Source of the DNA: Acidobacteriota bacterium
Lineage (GTDB): Bacteria; Acidobacteriota; Blastocatellia; Pyrinomonadales; Pyrinomonadaceae
NCBI GenBank assembly: GCA_019639155.1
Contig: JAHBSJ010000008.1
Span: forward strand, 62,001 to 126,000
Length of the DNA stretch: 64,000 bases
Reading direction: 5' to 3'
In this document: positions 24,038-33,097 of the stretch, in pieces
How the letters are laid out: each line of letters starts with the position of its first letter
Position numbering within the stretch: the first letter of the stretch is position 1
Program-made: the position numbers and the translations under genes
Notes under the pieces: generated by a model
Told to the model about the DNA's origin: nothing
Databases searched by the model: none
Seen by the model: the letters and a program-made list of their open reading frames with translations, nothing else

Positions 24038-24421
24038 ATGAGCTTTACACTGATCGATTCCGGTTCCGAGGGTTACGAGTTTTCGACCAGCGTCTGGCAT
24101 TGGAAGGCCGCTGTCGAAATAATCAAGAGCCTCGACGCTCTCAGCGAGGGCACGGTCCGCCAGATGGGCTACAACGCCATGGGCATCAGGATCAGCCAGG
24201 AAGAAGCAAAGAAGATCGCCGACGGTATTAGAGGCGACATTCTGCCCAAATTGGCGCCGAATAAACGAATGTTCGCAGACCTGAGCATAACCGACGAGCC
24301 CGACGACGGCACGATCTATCGCGACGAGGACGAACAGTGGAAAAATTACAGCGTGACGCACGACTGGTTGGCTGAGTTGGCAGATTTTTGCGAACGCACA
24401 AAGGGCTTTCAGATATTCTGA
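24038..24421 (+). CDS. Hypothetical cytoplasmic protein
   Basis: The protein has 127 residues, acidic, without signal or membrane segments. It starts SFTLIDSGSEGYEFSTSVWHWKAAVEII, has a central helix ISQEEAKKIADGI and an acidic region ITDEPDDGTIYRDEDEQW, and ends FCERTKGFQIF. I do not recognise the family; the shape recalls small immunity-type proteins, but nothing proves this. The next gene starts 19 bp later on the same strand. Confidence 0.72.
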   Translation: MSFTLIDSGSEGYEFSTSVWHWKAAVEIIKSLDALSEGTVRQMGYNAMGIRISQEEAKKIADGIRGDILPKLAPNKRMFADLSITDEPDDGTIYRDEDEQWKNYSVTHDWLAELADFCERTKGFQIF

Positions 24422-24440
24422 CGGCGGCGAGAGGTCTAAT

Positions 24441-25031
24441 ATGAAGAAACTTGGATTAAGTATTGCGATTTCGGTTTTTGCGGTATTGTCGCTGAACGCG
24501 CAGAGCTCACCGGACGCCGCTGAGCTGACACGTTTGCTGAATGAATTCCTTGCCGGTGCCGGCCGAAACGACGCGGCGGTTCACGAGCGTTTTTGGGCTA
24601 ACGACCTGATCTATACACGTTCGACCGGCGTTCGTATAAATAAGAACGAGCTGATGCGCGGCGTTCTGGAAACGCCCGCGGCGAAACCCGGCGACCCGGT
24701 GACCGTGTATTCAGCAGAGGAAATTCAGATACAGCAGTACGGCAATGCAGCGGTCGTCGCATTCAAACTCATCGGCACGACGACGCGTTCCGACGGCACG
24801 AAAACCGTAACGCGGAATCTGAACACCGGAACATTTATTAAACGGGACGGCCGCTGGCAGGCGGTGGCATGGCAGTCTACCGTGATTCCGGATAGCCCTG
24901 CGTCGACGAAGGCCGCGACGACAAATTCGTCATCGGACGGCAGAAAATATATTCTCGGTCCCCGTGGCGGCTGCCACTACATCACCGAGAGCGGGCGCAA
25001 GGTCTATGTAGATAAATCAAACTGCAATTGA
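24441..25031 (+). CDS. Secreted SnoaL/DUF4440-like protein with a Gly-rich Cys tail
   Basis: The protein has 196 residues. A signal peptide ends near residue 21 (LSLNAQ). A SnoaL/DUF4440 fold follows, with LTRLLNEFLAGAGRNDAAVHERFWANDLIYT and NTGTFIKRDGRWQAVAWQST. The C-terminal motif LGPRGGCHYITESGRKVYVD with two Cys residues resembles the small tail domain found in many secreted bacterial proteins. It is probably periplasmic. No catalytic role can be assigned. Confidence 0.85.
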   Translation: MKKLGLSIAISVFAVLSLNAQSSPDAAELTRLLNEFLAGAGRNDAAVHERFWANDLIYTRSTGVRINKNELMRGVLETPAAKPGDPVTVYSAEEIQIQQYGNAAVVAFKLIGTTTRSDGTKTVTRNLNTGTFIKRDGRWQAVAWQSTVIPDSPASTKAATTNSSSDGRKYILGPRGGCHYITESGRKVYVDKSNCN

Positions 25032-25164
25032 TGCAAGGCGGTGCAGCTTCCTCTCTCAAATACCATCGATTCATGTGCCGTCGAAGTTTCAAGGCCGTTT
25101 TTATTCTGAACAAAACTCCGTGCCGCGTCGTTCTCATTTCTTGGTATCGAAAAACGGAGTCGTT

Positions 25165-25869
25165 ATGAAAAAATTCGGTTTTCTTATATTCATCGTCGCG
25201 CTTGTGATCGGTTTGATCTTCGCCAATATCTCCGCCATCAAACGTATGTCGAAAGATGGCATTGACCTTTCCTTTGACTTCGGAGGAAAGACAGGTTCCG
25301 GTAACGTTGCGATCGAGCAAAGAAATATTGAAGAGTTCTCGGCCGTAGATTCGTCGGGTATGTTCAAGGTCGAGATCGTACTAAAGCGGGATCGCGGTGT
25401 GGAAGTAGAGGCGGACGACAACCTTTTGCCGTTCATCAAGACAAACGTGCGCCGAGGTGTCTTGCGGCTCGAGACTGACGGAAAACTTAGAACATCGAAT
25501 CCTATCCGCGTACGGATCTTTACGAACACAATTGAAAAAGTGTCGGGCTCGGGCATTACAGAGATCTCCGTTTCGGAACTCGATTCGAAGGAATTCACGG
25601 TTGATGCATCGGGAGCTTCAAAAGTGAAGGTCGCTGGCAAGACCGCTTCATTCACCGTCGACAGCAGCGGAGCTTCGAAAATAGATGCTACGGGCTTGCA
25701 GGCAGAAAATGCCGCCGCAGATTTAAGCGGAGCCAGCGAGTTGAAGGTTCAAGTAATCGGGACTTTGAACGCCAAGGCTTCGGGAGCGGCAAAAGTGTAC
25801 TACGTAGGTTCTCCGACCGAGTTAATAAAGAAGACAAGCGGGGCCGGAAAGGTTCTGCCGTTGGAGTGA
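25165..25869 (+). CDS. Membrane-anchored GIN-domain protein (DUF2807)
   Basis: The protein has 234 residues. One N-terminal helix (KKFGFLIFIVALVIGLIFA) is followed by a beta-helix-like DUF2807 domain: EEFSAVDSSGMFKVEIVLKRD and repeats with VDASGASKVKVAG, VDSSGASKIDATG, ADLSGASELKVQ and KASGAAKVYYVG. Each Ser/Gly-Ala turn marks a rung. The family lines up with auto-transporter adhesin heads but its role is unknown. The ATG at 25165 has GGAG 7 nt upstream. Its stop is immediately adjacent to the stop of the converging gene. Confidence 0.88.
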   Translation: MKKFGFLIFIVALVIGLIFANISAIKRMSKDGIDLSFDFGGKTGSGNVAIEQRNIEEFSAVDSSGMFKVEIVLKRDRGVEVEADDNLLPFIKTNVRRGVLRLETDGKLRTSNPIRVRIFTNTIEKVSGSGITEISVSELDSKEFTVDASGASKVKVAGKTASFTVDSSGASKIDATGLQAENAAADLSGASELKVQVIGTLNAKASGAAKVYYVGSPTELIKKTSGAGKVLPLE

Positions 25870-26316
25870 TCAAGTTTCGACGGCTTGGGTCTTGATCCCT
25901 GAAATGCGGGATGTTCTATCAATACCTGCAGCCACAATATCGATCCTGATCTTACCGAACCTATAAACTGTCAGATTCTTTAGCTGTTCATCCAGCAACG
26001 CGTAAAGTTTGCGAAAACGCAACGCGTTCTTCTTTTCGTCCTCGCCGAACCAAACTTTTTCCGTTGTCAACCGATCAAAAAACTCAGCCGGGGATAACGC
26101 CTCGACCGGTTCTCGATATACGACATTTGCCGCTGCCGCTGATGCCTCAGGCGATATTGCTTCGGCTCGAGGGCCTTTGAATGGTATGATGGGGGCATCC
26201 GTCTCGCTGATGAGAACGAGCCCGTCGCAGGCCTCTTTCAATGAACCAGGCTCCTCGTCCCGTTCTCCTTTCCGGGTTGGTATTTTTTTTGAAAATTTTT
26301 TGCTGTTTTTTGTCAT
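25870..26316 (-). CDS. NuiA-like nuclease A inhibitor homologue
   Basis: The protein has 148 residues. A basic Lys-rich N-terminus of about 25 residues precedes a domain with LKEACDGLVLISETDAPIIPF, SPAEFFDRLTTEKVWF and LLDEQLKNLTVYRFGKIRIDIVAAG, the pattern of nuclease A inhibitor (NuiA) proteins, which block DNA/RNA non-specific nucleases or are found in related roles. No nuclease of that type is encoded nearby. ATG 26316 is preferred to an upstream TTG. It diverges from dnaA across 415 bp. Confidence 0.78.
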   Translation of the reverse strand: MTKNSKKFSKKIPTRKGERDEEPGSLKEACDGLVLISETDAPIIPFKGPRAEAISPEASAAAANVVYREPVEALSPAEFFDRLTTEKVWFGEDEKKNALRFRKLYALLDEQLKNLTVYRFGKIRIDIVAAGIDRTSRISGIKTQAVET

Positions 26317-26731
26317 TTTTCTGACCAAAACTGCCTCGAAATTTTAGTCTAACACATTCACGATTTGGCTCGAATTGTTGTCAAAAAAGGCAGTTAAATT
26401 CGTGTTAAACACGCCGAAAAAAAGCTGTGGATATTCGTTTGCAAGACTCGGGTTTTCGTGTTAGCCTTTATTCCGTTTCCCGAGAATGGGCGGTTGTAAG
26501 TTGTTGAAACAAAAGGGCTTAATGCTCCGCCTTAGGTTTTAAGCAATTTCCGCCGATGGCTGTGGAAAACCCTGTGAATAAGACGAAGATCCGGCAAAGG
26601 CCTACGGCCATTAAGTCGCTGATTCTCAAGCCGATTCTCGAAATATTGGGCGGACAAGATTCCGCTTAAACACTAGCCCGATAAGGCGAACCGTTTCGCC
26701 CGGAAAATTTTAGAATATTGGTGATCCTATT
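26317..26731. other. dnaA upstream region with DnaA-box-like sites
   Basis: Three near-consensus DnaA boxes occur: TGTGGATAT (26426-26434), TGTGGAAAA (26561-26569) and TGTGAATAA (26573-26581), each one mismatch from TGTGGATAA. A perfect palindrome CGTGTTAAACACG is at 26401-26413, and A/T-rich tracts precede it. These suggest dnaA autoregulation or a second part of the origin. No gene is present. Confidence 0.62.
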
Positions 26732-28147
26732 TTGATCAATACTGCTCAAAAATCTACGATCTGGGACAAAACACTTCAGACACTTAAGGCATCCGTCGGC
26801 GAGGAGGTCTATTCGAATTGGTTCGCCCCTATACGAATGGAATCCTTTGATGAGGAGAACGGAACCGCCATACTTGCGGCCGACCCCGTCATATCAGACT
26901 GGATAACGAGTTACTACAAAGACCTGCTGGAAAATACGTTGTCCGATCTGCACGGATCAGCGGTGTCGCTCGTTTGGGAAGCTGCCGGCGAGACCCAGAT
27001 AGACCTTGACTTCGGTGCGCCCGTCGATACTGACGAGCCGGAGATACTCTTTCGGCCGAAGGGCTCACCGGTCTCTGTTGTCAGCGACGGGGCACTATCG
27101 CACTTTATCGAGATCGAGACGGTCGAAGATTCGCTCAATCCAAAATATTCATTCGACAAATTCGTCGTTGGGTCCAGTAATCAGTTCGCACACGCCGCGG
27201 CACTTGCCGTAGCGGCAAAGCCCGGTACAGCATACAACCCGCTGTTCGTTTATGGAGGATCGGGGCTTGGAAAAACGCATTTGATGCACGCTATCGGACA
27301 CAGCATCAAACAGAACTTTCCGTTCTTGAAGGTAGCCTACATTACCTCAGAGCGTTTCATGAACGAGCTCATCAACGCGATCAGATTCAACAAGACGCCC
27401 GCGTTTCGCGACAAGTACCGTTCTGTTGACGTATTGCTGATGGACGATGTGCAGTTCTTTGCGGGAAAAGAGCGAACGCAGGAGGAGTTTTTTCATACAT
27501 TCAATGCTCTCCACAACGCTCAAAAGCAGATCGTCGTGACCTGTGACACTGCTCCCGGAGAGATCCCGTCTCTCGAAGAGCGCATGCATTCGAGATTTCA
27601 GTGGGGACTCATAGCCGACCTGTCGCCGCCCGACCTTGAGACCAAGGTCGCCATTCTTCGAAGGAAGGCTGAAATGGACGGCATCAAGCTGGATGACGAC
27701 ATCGCGATGTACATAGCGGGTCGTGTAAAAAGCAATGTCAGAGAGCTCGAGGGGTCACTTGTACGCCTTATCGCCATTGCGTCACTTAAAGGCGTGCCGA
27801 TCAGCAGGGCACTCGCCCGGGAGTCAATGAAGAACATTCTCGAAAGCGAGCGCGTCGCGGGCGTGACCATTGACAGGATAACGAGAACGGTCGCATCGCA
27901 TTACGATATGTCTGTCGATGAACTGCTCTCAAAGAGCAATGCCAGGGCCATTGCAATGCCGCGGCAGATCGCAATGTATATGTGCAAACGGCTGACCCAA
28001 CACAGCTTTCCAGAGATCGGGAAGGCATTCGGCGGCAAGCATCATACGACTGTAATGCATTCGGTTGACAAGATAGATTCTCTGGCGCGAGAGGACAGGA
28101 ATTTCCACAGGGAATTGACGGAGCTAATTGATAGTATTTGCAATTAG
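26732..28147 (+). CDS. dnaA: Chromosomal replication initiator DnaA
   Basis: The protein has 471 residues. Domain I (about 1-80, DKTLQTLKASVGEEVYSNWF) precedes a variable linker and the AAA+ domain with Walker A GGSGLGKTH and Walker B LLMDDVQFF. Domain IV, the DNA-binding helix-turn-helix, has GGKHHTTVMHSVDKI, close to the usual RDHTTV. It binds DnaA boxes and melts the origin. The start is TTG at 26732, preceded by a weak GGTGAT; no better start was seen. dnaN follows across the DnaA-box cluster. Confidence 0.98.
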   Translation: MINTAQKSTIWDKTLQTLKASVGEEVYSNWFAPIRMESFDEENGTAILAADPVISDWITSYYKDLLENTLSDLHGSAVSLVWEAAGETQIDLDFGAPVDTDEPEILFRPKGSPVSVVSDGALSHFIEIETVEDSLNPKYSFDKFVVGSSNQFAHAAALAVAAKPGTAYNPLFVYGGSGLGKTHLMHAIGHSIKQNFPFLKVAYITSERFMNELINAIRFNKTPAFRDKYRSVDVLLMDDVQFFAGKERTQEEFFHTFNALHNAQKQIVVTCDTAPGEIPSLEERMHSRFQWGLIADLSPPDLETKVAILRRKAEMDGIKLDDDIAMYIAGRVKSNVRELEGSLVRLIAIASLKGVPISRALARESMKNILESERVAGVTIDRITRTVASHYDMSVDELLSKSNARAIAMPRQIAMYMCKRLTQHSFPEIGKAFGGKHHTTVMHSVDKIDSLAREDRNFHRELTELIDSICN

Positions 28148-28181
28148 TTAACGAGAATTTGCCATTTTGTCCGCTGCGGAA

Positions 28182-28421
28182 AAATCCACAATGTTCAAGA
28201 TGGAACGGATCTTCTAAGTTGTTTGTTTTTAGATATTTGAGATGAAACTTTCCACATTTCCACCGGACAGGACCATTAAAGTCTGTGGAAGTCTGTGGAA
28301 TACTGATAGCGGGAAAGAGTTTTTCACAGAAAAACTCTTATCCACAACTTTTCCACAAGCAACTGTGGAAAGAAAAGTGCTTGAAATCATTGAGGTTTTG
28401 CCGTTTTCCTCGGTTTCCACA
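28182..28421. other. Probable oriC (DnaA-box cluster between dnaA and dnaN)
   Basis: One perfect TTATCCACA (28338-28346) and at least seven related sites: AAATCCACA 28182-28190, CTTTCCACA 28248-28256, TGTGGAAGT 28284-28292, TGTGGAATA 28294-28302, TTTTCCACA 28349-28357, TGTGGAAAG 28364-28372, GTTTCCACA 28413-28421. Spacings of 10-15 bp between neighbours suggest cooperative DnaA binding. Confidence 0.82.
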
Positions 28422-28496
28422 GCACCTAATACTGTATCTGTTTTATAACTTCGTTTTGAAAACAGTTACTATAGTAAAAAGCGAACGAGGTAAGAA

Positions 28497-29690
28497 ATGG
28501 AATTCAAGATAGAACAAAGCGTTCTCAAGGAAGAACTAAGCTACATTCAAGGCGTCGTTGACCGCAGGGCGACGATCCCGGTGCTTTCAAATATTCTGAT
28601 CGAATCGATCGGCGAAAAGGAGATCCGCATCGTTGGTACCGACCTGGACTGCACCATACGGTGCGATGCCGAGGCCGAGATCATTCAACCCGGTGCCGTT
28701 TGCCTGCCGGCGAGAAAGATCTTTGACATCGCGAGGGCGATGGATTCCGGTGTCCTGCATTTCAAACGAGAAGATAACGATTGGGTGACGCTGAAGGCGG
28801 GCCGAGGCAGCTTCAAGCTCGCCGGTGTCGGCAAAGACCAGTATCCTGAGATACCGCAGTTCAAGAGCACGCCGATGAAGCTGCCGGCGGAGATCTTTGC
28901 ATATTTCATCAGGAACACGCAGTTCGCAATTACGACTGAAGTTTCGCGGTTCACGCTGTCGGGAGCGAAATTCATGGTCGGCGACGGTGCAGCCAGAATG
29001 GTGACGACGGACGGGCATCGTTTGGCATTCGTCGAAAAACAACTCGACACAGGCGACTGGTCGATGGATACGCTCGTCCCGCGAAAGGCTCTGCAGGAAC
29101 TGCTGAAACTGACGCGGACCGCCGATGAGATCGCTTTCGGCGAGGATACGAATCATATTTATTTCGAGACCGAAGGCCGCCTGCTGATCACGCGAAAGCT
29201 GACGGGAACATTCCCGAATTATGAGATGGTGATGCCCCGCGACAGTGACAAGGCTGTTACATTTGATCTCGCGGAAATGCGTTCTTCGGTCTATCGCGTT
29301 TCGCTCGTGGCTGATGACCGCAATAACGCTATGCGTATGAAGATACGCGAAGGCGAGGCCGAGGTAACGGCTCGCTCTGCCGAAGAGGGCGAAGGCGTCG
29401 AGGTCGTTCAGGCAGAATACAGCGGCGAAGAAACGGAGATCGGCTTCAATTGCAAATATCTGCTCGAACTGCTTAACAATGTCGGTTCGCTGGAGATGAT
29501 CGCAGCCGAAGCACAGGAAGACGACGATGCCGTCAAAGAAACGGACGGCGACAAGGTACGTGTCCGCGAAACTGCACCGCCGATGAAATTGACGCTGGAA
29601 TTCAAGGATTCTAATACGCAGACGCAGTTCCGCATCGCCGGCGAAACCAACTTCGATTACAGATACGTCGTAATGCCTCTGCGGATATGA
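28497..29690 (+). CDS. dnaN: DNA polymerase III beta clamp
   Basis: The protein has 397 residues. The three clamp folds are recognisable: FKIEQSVLKEELSYIQGVVDRRATIPVLSNIL, then ATDGHRLAFVEKQ (as TTDGHRLAF), and the C-terminal FDYRYVVMPLRI. It exceeds the usual 366 residues because of an acidic insert in the last domain (EAQEDDDAVKETDGDKVR, about residues 340-360). The clamp tethers polymerase and repair enzymes to DNA. The ATG at 28497 has GAGGT 5 nt upstream and follows oriC. Confidence 0.97.
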   Translation: MEFKIEQSVLKEELSYIQGVVDRRATIPVLSNILIESIGEKEIRIVGTDLDCTIRCDAEAEIIQPGAVCLPARKIFDIARAMDSGVLHFKREDNDWVTLKAGRGSFKLAGVGKDQYPEIPQFKSTPMKLPAEIFAYFIRNTQFAITTEVSRFTLSGAKFMVGDGAARMVTTDGHRLAFVEKQLDTGDWSMDTLVPRKALQELLKLTRTADEIAFGEDTNHIYFETEGRLLITRKLTGTFPNYEMVMPRDSDKAVTFDLAEMRSSVYRVSLVADDRNNAMRMKIREGEAEVTARSAEEGEGVEVVQAEYSGEETEIGFNCKYLLELLNNVGSLEMIAAEAQEDDDAVKETDGDKVRVRETAPPMKLTLEFKDSNTQTQFRIAGETNFDYRYVVMPLRI

Positions 29691-29714
29691 TCTGAATACC
29701 TGAATTTTACGTTT

Positions 29715-31136
29715 TCAAGCGGCGGTTCGATCGATCTCAATTTCGATGGACCGCCATTTTCCTTGGTGGAAACGCAGCATACTCAGGACGCAGCGGAATA
29801 TGTGTCCGGCGAGTATCGCGAGCCAGATGTGCATCGCCTCGAGCGTTGAGAACATGCTGATGAGCGAACAAATACCCAACGGCACAGCGACCTGCGAGAT
29901 CAGAGAGATGTAAAGAGGGCTTTTTGTATCTCCCGTACCCTGCAGCCCGCCGGTGTATGTCAATGCTGTTGCGATGAAAAGGCCCGAAACACTCAAGACC
30001 CGCAGCAGCTGCGTGCCAATGTCCAGCACGGCCGGTTCCTCCATACCGAAGAAGCCGAGCAATTCCCGCGGAAAGAAAAAGAAAAAGATCCCGATAAATG
30101 CAGCAACGGCCAGCCCGTACTTAGCAGCTGTGTGAACCGCAGCGATCGACCTTTCGGGTTTGCCGGCACCGAGGTTTTGTCCGGCGACCGCGGCGGCCGC
30201 TCCCATCAGCCCTACGGACGTCCATGTGATCAGAGAGAAAAGCTGTGTGTAAGAAACGGCGAAAGCGGCCTGTGCAGCGGCGCTTTCGGCAAGCGAGCCG
30301 ATGAATGCAAGTATGAGCACGCCGCCGACGTTCATCGCGACGCCCTGAAATCCCGTCGGCAGGCCAAAGCGGAAGATATTTCGGATTATCTTCAGGTCAG
30401 GCTTGTAGCTCATTCCTTTTGGAAAACGAACGACCCAGCCTCCGAAAAACAGCCGCCACATCGCGTAGGACCCGACAATGAACGTCGCGACAGATGTGCC
30501 GATCGCGGCTCCTGCGGTGCCGAATGCGGGTATCGGACCGAGACCGCGGATAAAGACTATATTCAGAACCAGATTGAGTATCGTCATCACGACGCCAAGG
30601 ATCATCGGCGTCTTTGCGTCGCCCGCCGAGCGAAGCGCACCGCTGAGCATAAAATAGATCAGCAATCCCAGACTGAAAATGAAAGTTATCCTGAGGTATG
30701 GAAGTGCTTCGGCCTTGACGCCGGCCTCTGCATTGACCAGATCCAGCAGGAACGGTGAAGCGAAATACCCGATCGGAGCCAAAACACCGACTGACAGCAA
30801 TATCGCCGTCAAAAACGCCTGATAGACGGTCCGATCGACCTTTAACTCATCGCCGGCGCCGGTATAGCGTGCAACCAAAACGCTCATTCCGCTGAAAAGC
30901 GACGAGATGAAAACGATAACGACGAGGAAAATCTGCCAACTTACGCCGATGGCTGCGTTGGCTTTGTAACCGATAACATTTCCGACGACGAGGTGATCGA
31001 CCAGGCCCTGCAGTCCGGCGATGACATTTGTGAGCATCGTCGGCCAAGCGATCTTCCAGACGGAAAGGCTCAGCGGGCCTTCGACTATCGTTCTGTCGAA
31101 TCGAGAAGTGCCGTTGTTTTCGCTGTTTTCCGCCAT
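29715..31136 (-). CDS. MATE-family multidrug/cation antiporter
   Basis: The protein has 473 residues and about twelve membrane helices in two bundles. It has VWKIAWPTMLTNVIAGLQGLVD at the N-terminus, MGAAAAVAGQNLGAG in the middle and LTYTGGLQGTGDTKSPLY later, all MATE hallmarks. Such pumps expel drugs or metabolites in exchange for Na+ or H+. The ATG at 31136 overlaps the stop of the DUF1428 gene by one base, which suggests co-transcription, though the functions are unrelated. Confidence 0.93.
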   Translation of the reverse strand: MAENSENNGTSRFDRTIVEGPLSLSVWKIAWPTMLTNVIAGLQGLVDHLVVGNVIGYKANAAIGVSWQIFLVVIVFISSLFSGMSVLVARYTGAGDELKVDRTVYQAFLTAILLSVGVLAPIGYFASPFLLDLVNAEAGVKAEALPYLRITFIFSLGLLIYFMLSGALRSAGDAKTPMILGVVMTILNLVLNIVFIRGLGPIPAFGTAGAAIGTSVATFIVGSYAMWRLFFGGWVVRFPKGMSYKPDLKIIRNIFRFGLPTGFQGVAMNVGGVLILAFIGSLAESAAAQAAFAVSYTQLFSLITWTSVGLMGAAAAVAGQNLGAGKPERSIAAVHTAAKYGLAVAAFIGIFFFFFPRELLGFFGMEEPAVLDIGTQLLRVLSVSGLFIATALTYTGGLQGTGDTKSPLYISLISQVAVPLGICSLISMFSTLEAMHIWLAILAGHIFRCVLSMLRFHQGKWRSIEIEIDRTAA

Positions 31137-31495
31137 TAAAGGTCGACCAGTATCTTGAACCCGCCGTAAACCATACGTTTGCAGTCGAACGGCGGTTCAC
31201 CGGGCATTGTCGCGTCAAGCTCGGGGTCATTGTAGAGCTTTTTCATCACCTTGTTGCGATGTGCCTCGCTCTTGAATTCGACGGCCGCATAAACAAGCGT
31301 CTCTCCCGGTTTCAGCTTGATCTGCTTTGGAAACGGAACGCAGAATTCGTTCGTCATGTCGGAAGCGACATATTCGCGATAGCGAAGAGCACCGTTCTTC
31401 ATGAAGACCTTGCCGGCTGCCGAGGCGATCTTTTTGTATTCAATTATCTTTTCTTCCTTGATCGGAAGAAGGTAAACATCGACGTATTTTGACAT
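31136..31495 (-). CDS. DUF1428 family protein (YbaA-like)
   Basis: The protein has 119 residues. YVDVYLLPIKEEKIIEYKKIASAAGKVFMKNGALRYREYV and the ending FDCKRMVYGGFKILVD match DUF1428, a dimeric alpha/beta-barrel fold of unknown role. It is cytoplasmic. It is adjacent to the DoxX gene (5 bp apart) and overlaps the MATE gene, forming a three-gene minus-strand unit. Confidence 0.93.
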   Translation of the reverse strand: MSKYVDVYLLPIKEEKIIEYKKIASAAGKVFMKNGALRYREYVASDMTNEFCVPFPKQIKLKPGETLVYAAVEFKSEAHRNKVMKKLYNDPELDATMPGEPPFDCKRMVYGGFKILVDL

Positions 31496-31500
31496 TATTA

Positions 31501-31893
31501 TTAACTCCTGTTGATCGGTATAAGTTCACGGATGCGCGGATATCGCAGGTAAAGACCGCCCCAGAAAGCCATGCCGATAAGTATCTGGATGATGAAAAGA
31601 TCACCGACTCGATAATGCGTGGCGATAGCTCCGCCCATATAACCCGTCAATAATATAGCCCCGAGCACCGATGTTCTCGGTACCCAGTAGATCGCTACGC
31701 AGAGCAATTCGACAACACCGAGCGCATACATTTGATCCGGACGATATCCCATAAGGGCCAATCCCTCATCAAAGCCGGATGGCTGAATGAATTTCATTAC
31801 GCCGCTCATCGTCAGCAAAAGCGATGGAATTATGCTGAGCGCGAGGCCTCCCCATTTCGCCCCCGTAGAAATATTTCTTGCTTCGTTTGCCAT
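31501..31893 (-). CDS. DoxX-family membrane protein
   Basis: The protein has 130 residues with four hydrophobic helices: WGGLALSIIPSLLLTMSGVMKF, then MYALGVVELLCVAIYWVP, VLGAILLTGYMGGAIATH and IIQILIGMAFWGGLYL. This is the DoxX/SURF4-like layout; relatives act in redox or oxidative-stress membrane complexes. The ATG at 31893 has GGGAG 7 nt upstream; an upstream in-frame extension is discarded. It is the first gene of the DoxX-DUF1428-MATE unit. Confidence 0.9.
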   Translation of the reverse strand: MANEARNISTGAKWGGLALSIIPSLLLTMSGVMKFIQPSGFDEGLALMGYRPDQMYALGVVELLCVAIYWVPRTSVLGAILLTGYMGGAIATHYRVGDLFIIQILIGMAFWGGLYLRYPRIRELIPINRS

Positions 31894-32013
31894 TGTATTT
31901 CTCCCTTTGAGGATTGGCGTTAATTCAAACATATTTGACGCGGTGATAACAAACGCCTCTGCCAAAACGCCGTTTATTTGCAATAATCACGTATCTGCAC
32001 TATAAAACGAGTT

Positions 32014-32739
32014 ATGAAAAGATGCCCTTCGTGCGGTGCTGACTATGCGGACCCGAACCTGAATTTCTGCCTGAACGACGGCACGCTGCTTGAGAACGCG
32101 GGCATATCATCGGCTTCTGATTCGGAGGAAACGGTTGTAATGTTTCAACCGGAAACTTCGGCCGCACCGCCGCGTCCCACACAGTTTCAAACACCTTCGA
32201 TCGCCCCGCCGCCGCAGAAAAAAGGCGGCTCCAGTGTGGTCAAGGTTTTGATAGGGCTGGTCGTCGTAGGATTTCTTTTCCTGGTCGTCGCGGGTGCCGG
32301 TGCAGCTGCGTTCTTTTATTTCGGCGGCGCATCAATGTTGGTAAAGGAAGAGCCGCCGCCGCCGCCGCCAAAACCCAAGCAGCCCCAAGCAGAAAAGAAG
32401 GACCCGAACAAGCAGCTTCAGGAGGAGATCGCTAATCTGCAAAAGCAGATCGAAGAACAAAAGACCGGACCCGACGAATACAATGTCGACCTGCCCATTG
32501 ACCTTCTGAACCCACGGCCGGCAACTGTGAATTCACCCAACGACGGCTTTCTCGCACTTCGTTCGCTGCCAAATTCTGATATCGGCACACGAATAGCGAA
32601 AATTCCTCATGGCGAGACGATCACCATCGGAATGTGCATCGACGCGGGGAAAGCCGGCGGAAAGAAAGGCAATTGGTGTATGGCACGCTACGGCGACAAG
32701 ACGGGATGGGTCTTTGACGCGTTTCTAATTATCCAGTAA
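32014..32739 (+). CDS. Zinc-ribbon membrane protein with an extracytoplasmic SH3-like domain
   Basis: The protein has 241 residues. An N-terminal zinc ribbon (CPSCGADYADPNLNFC) is followed by a Ser/Thr/Pro linker, a single membrane helix (VLIGLVVVGFLFLVVAGAGAAAFFYF, about 78-103), a Pro-rich region and a coiled coil (QLQEEIANLQKQIEEQK), then an SH3b-like domain (DGFLALRSLPNSDIGTRI, ending GDKTGWVFDAFL). The ribbon is cytoplasmic and the SH3 domain outside. Similar architectures are frequent in Acidobacteriota. The ligand is unknown. Confidence 0.88.
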   Translation: MKRCPSCGADYADPNLNFCLNDGTLLENAGISSASDSEETVVMFQPETSAAPPRPTQFQTPSIAPPPQKKGGSSVVKVLIGLVVVGFLFLVVAGAGAAAFFYFGGASMLVKEEPPPPPPKPKQPQAEKKDPNKQLQEEIANLQKQIEEQKTGPDEYNVDLPIDLLNPRPATVNSPNDGFLALRSLPNSDIGTRIAKIPHGETITIGMCIDAGKAGGKKGNWCMARYGDKTGWVFDAFLIIQ

Positions 32740-32753
32740 TAGAAAAGAGAAAA

Positions 32754-32784
32754 GGGTGCGACTCGTTTTTGAAAAGCCGCACCC
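32754..32784 (+). terminator. Hairpin after the zinc-ribbon gene
   Basis: GGGTGCG (32754-32760) pairs with CGCACCC (32778-32784), 15 bp after the stop codon. The loop carries a T-run but no T-tract follows, so efficiency is uncertain. Confidence 0.45.
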
Positions 32785-32851
32785 GGTAGGTCTATTTGGT
32801 AGGTATAATTGAGGGTATTTATGAATACGTTCAGTTTAGGTCGAACGGCAC

Positions 32852-33097
32852 CTATGGGGTGAAGTAAAAGTTCCCCAATGTTTTGAAGCTTGTTGTATCA
32901 AATAACTTTCTCGCACCGCAGTCTATACATACACGATACGAGCCTGTTTCGTCCGAAAACGGACGGCTGAGCACCCTGTGCCAGCAACCGAAAAGCGTAC
33001 CTAAAATGCCTATCGGCTTTCCGGGCGAACTGCTATTTCTACCAATTATACGCCCGCTTGTCAAACTTTGTTGCAAAACTTTTTGGACTGCTTTCAT
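32852..33097 (-). CDS. Small Cys-pair protein, conserved-looking
   Basis: The protein has 81 residues. The C-terminal half (CWHRVLSRPFSDETGSYRVC, then IDCGARKLFDTTSFKTLGNF) has three Cys and one His in a CxH...CxxC arrangement that looks like a small zinc site, ending FYFTP. The N-terminus is basic. I do not know a named family. A GGGAG site lies 7 nt before the ATG at 33097. The gene occupies an otherwise empty 540-bp interval. Confidence 0.7.
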   Translation of the reverse strand: MKAVQKVLQQSLTSGRIIGRNSSSPGKPIGILGTLFGCWHRVLSRPFSDETGSYRVCIDCGARKLFDTTSFKTLGNFYFTP

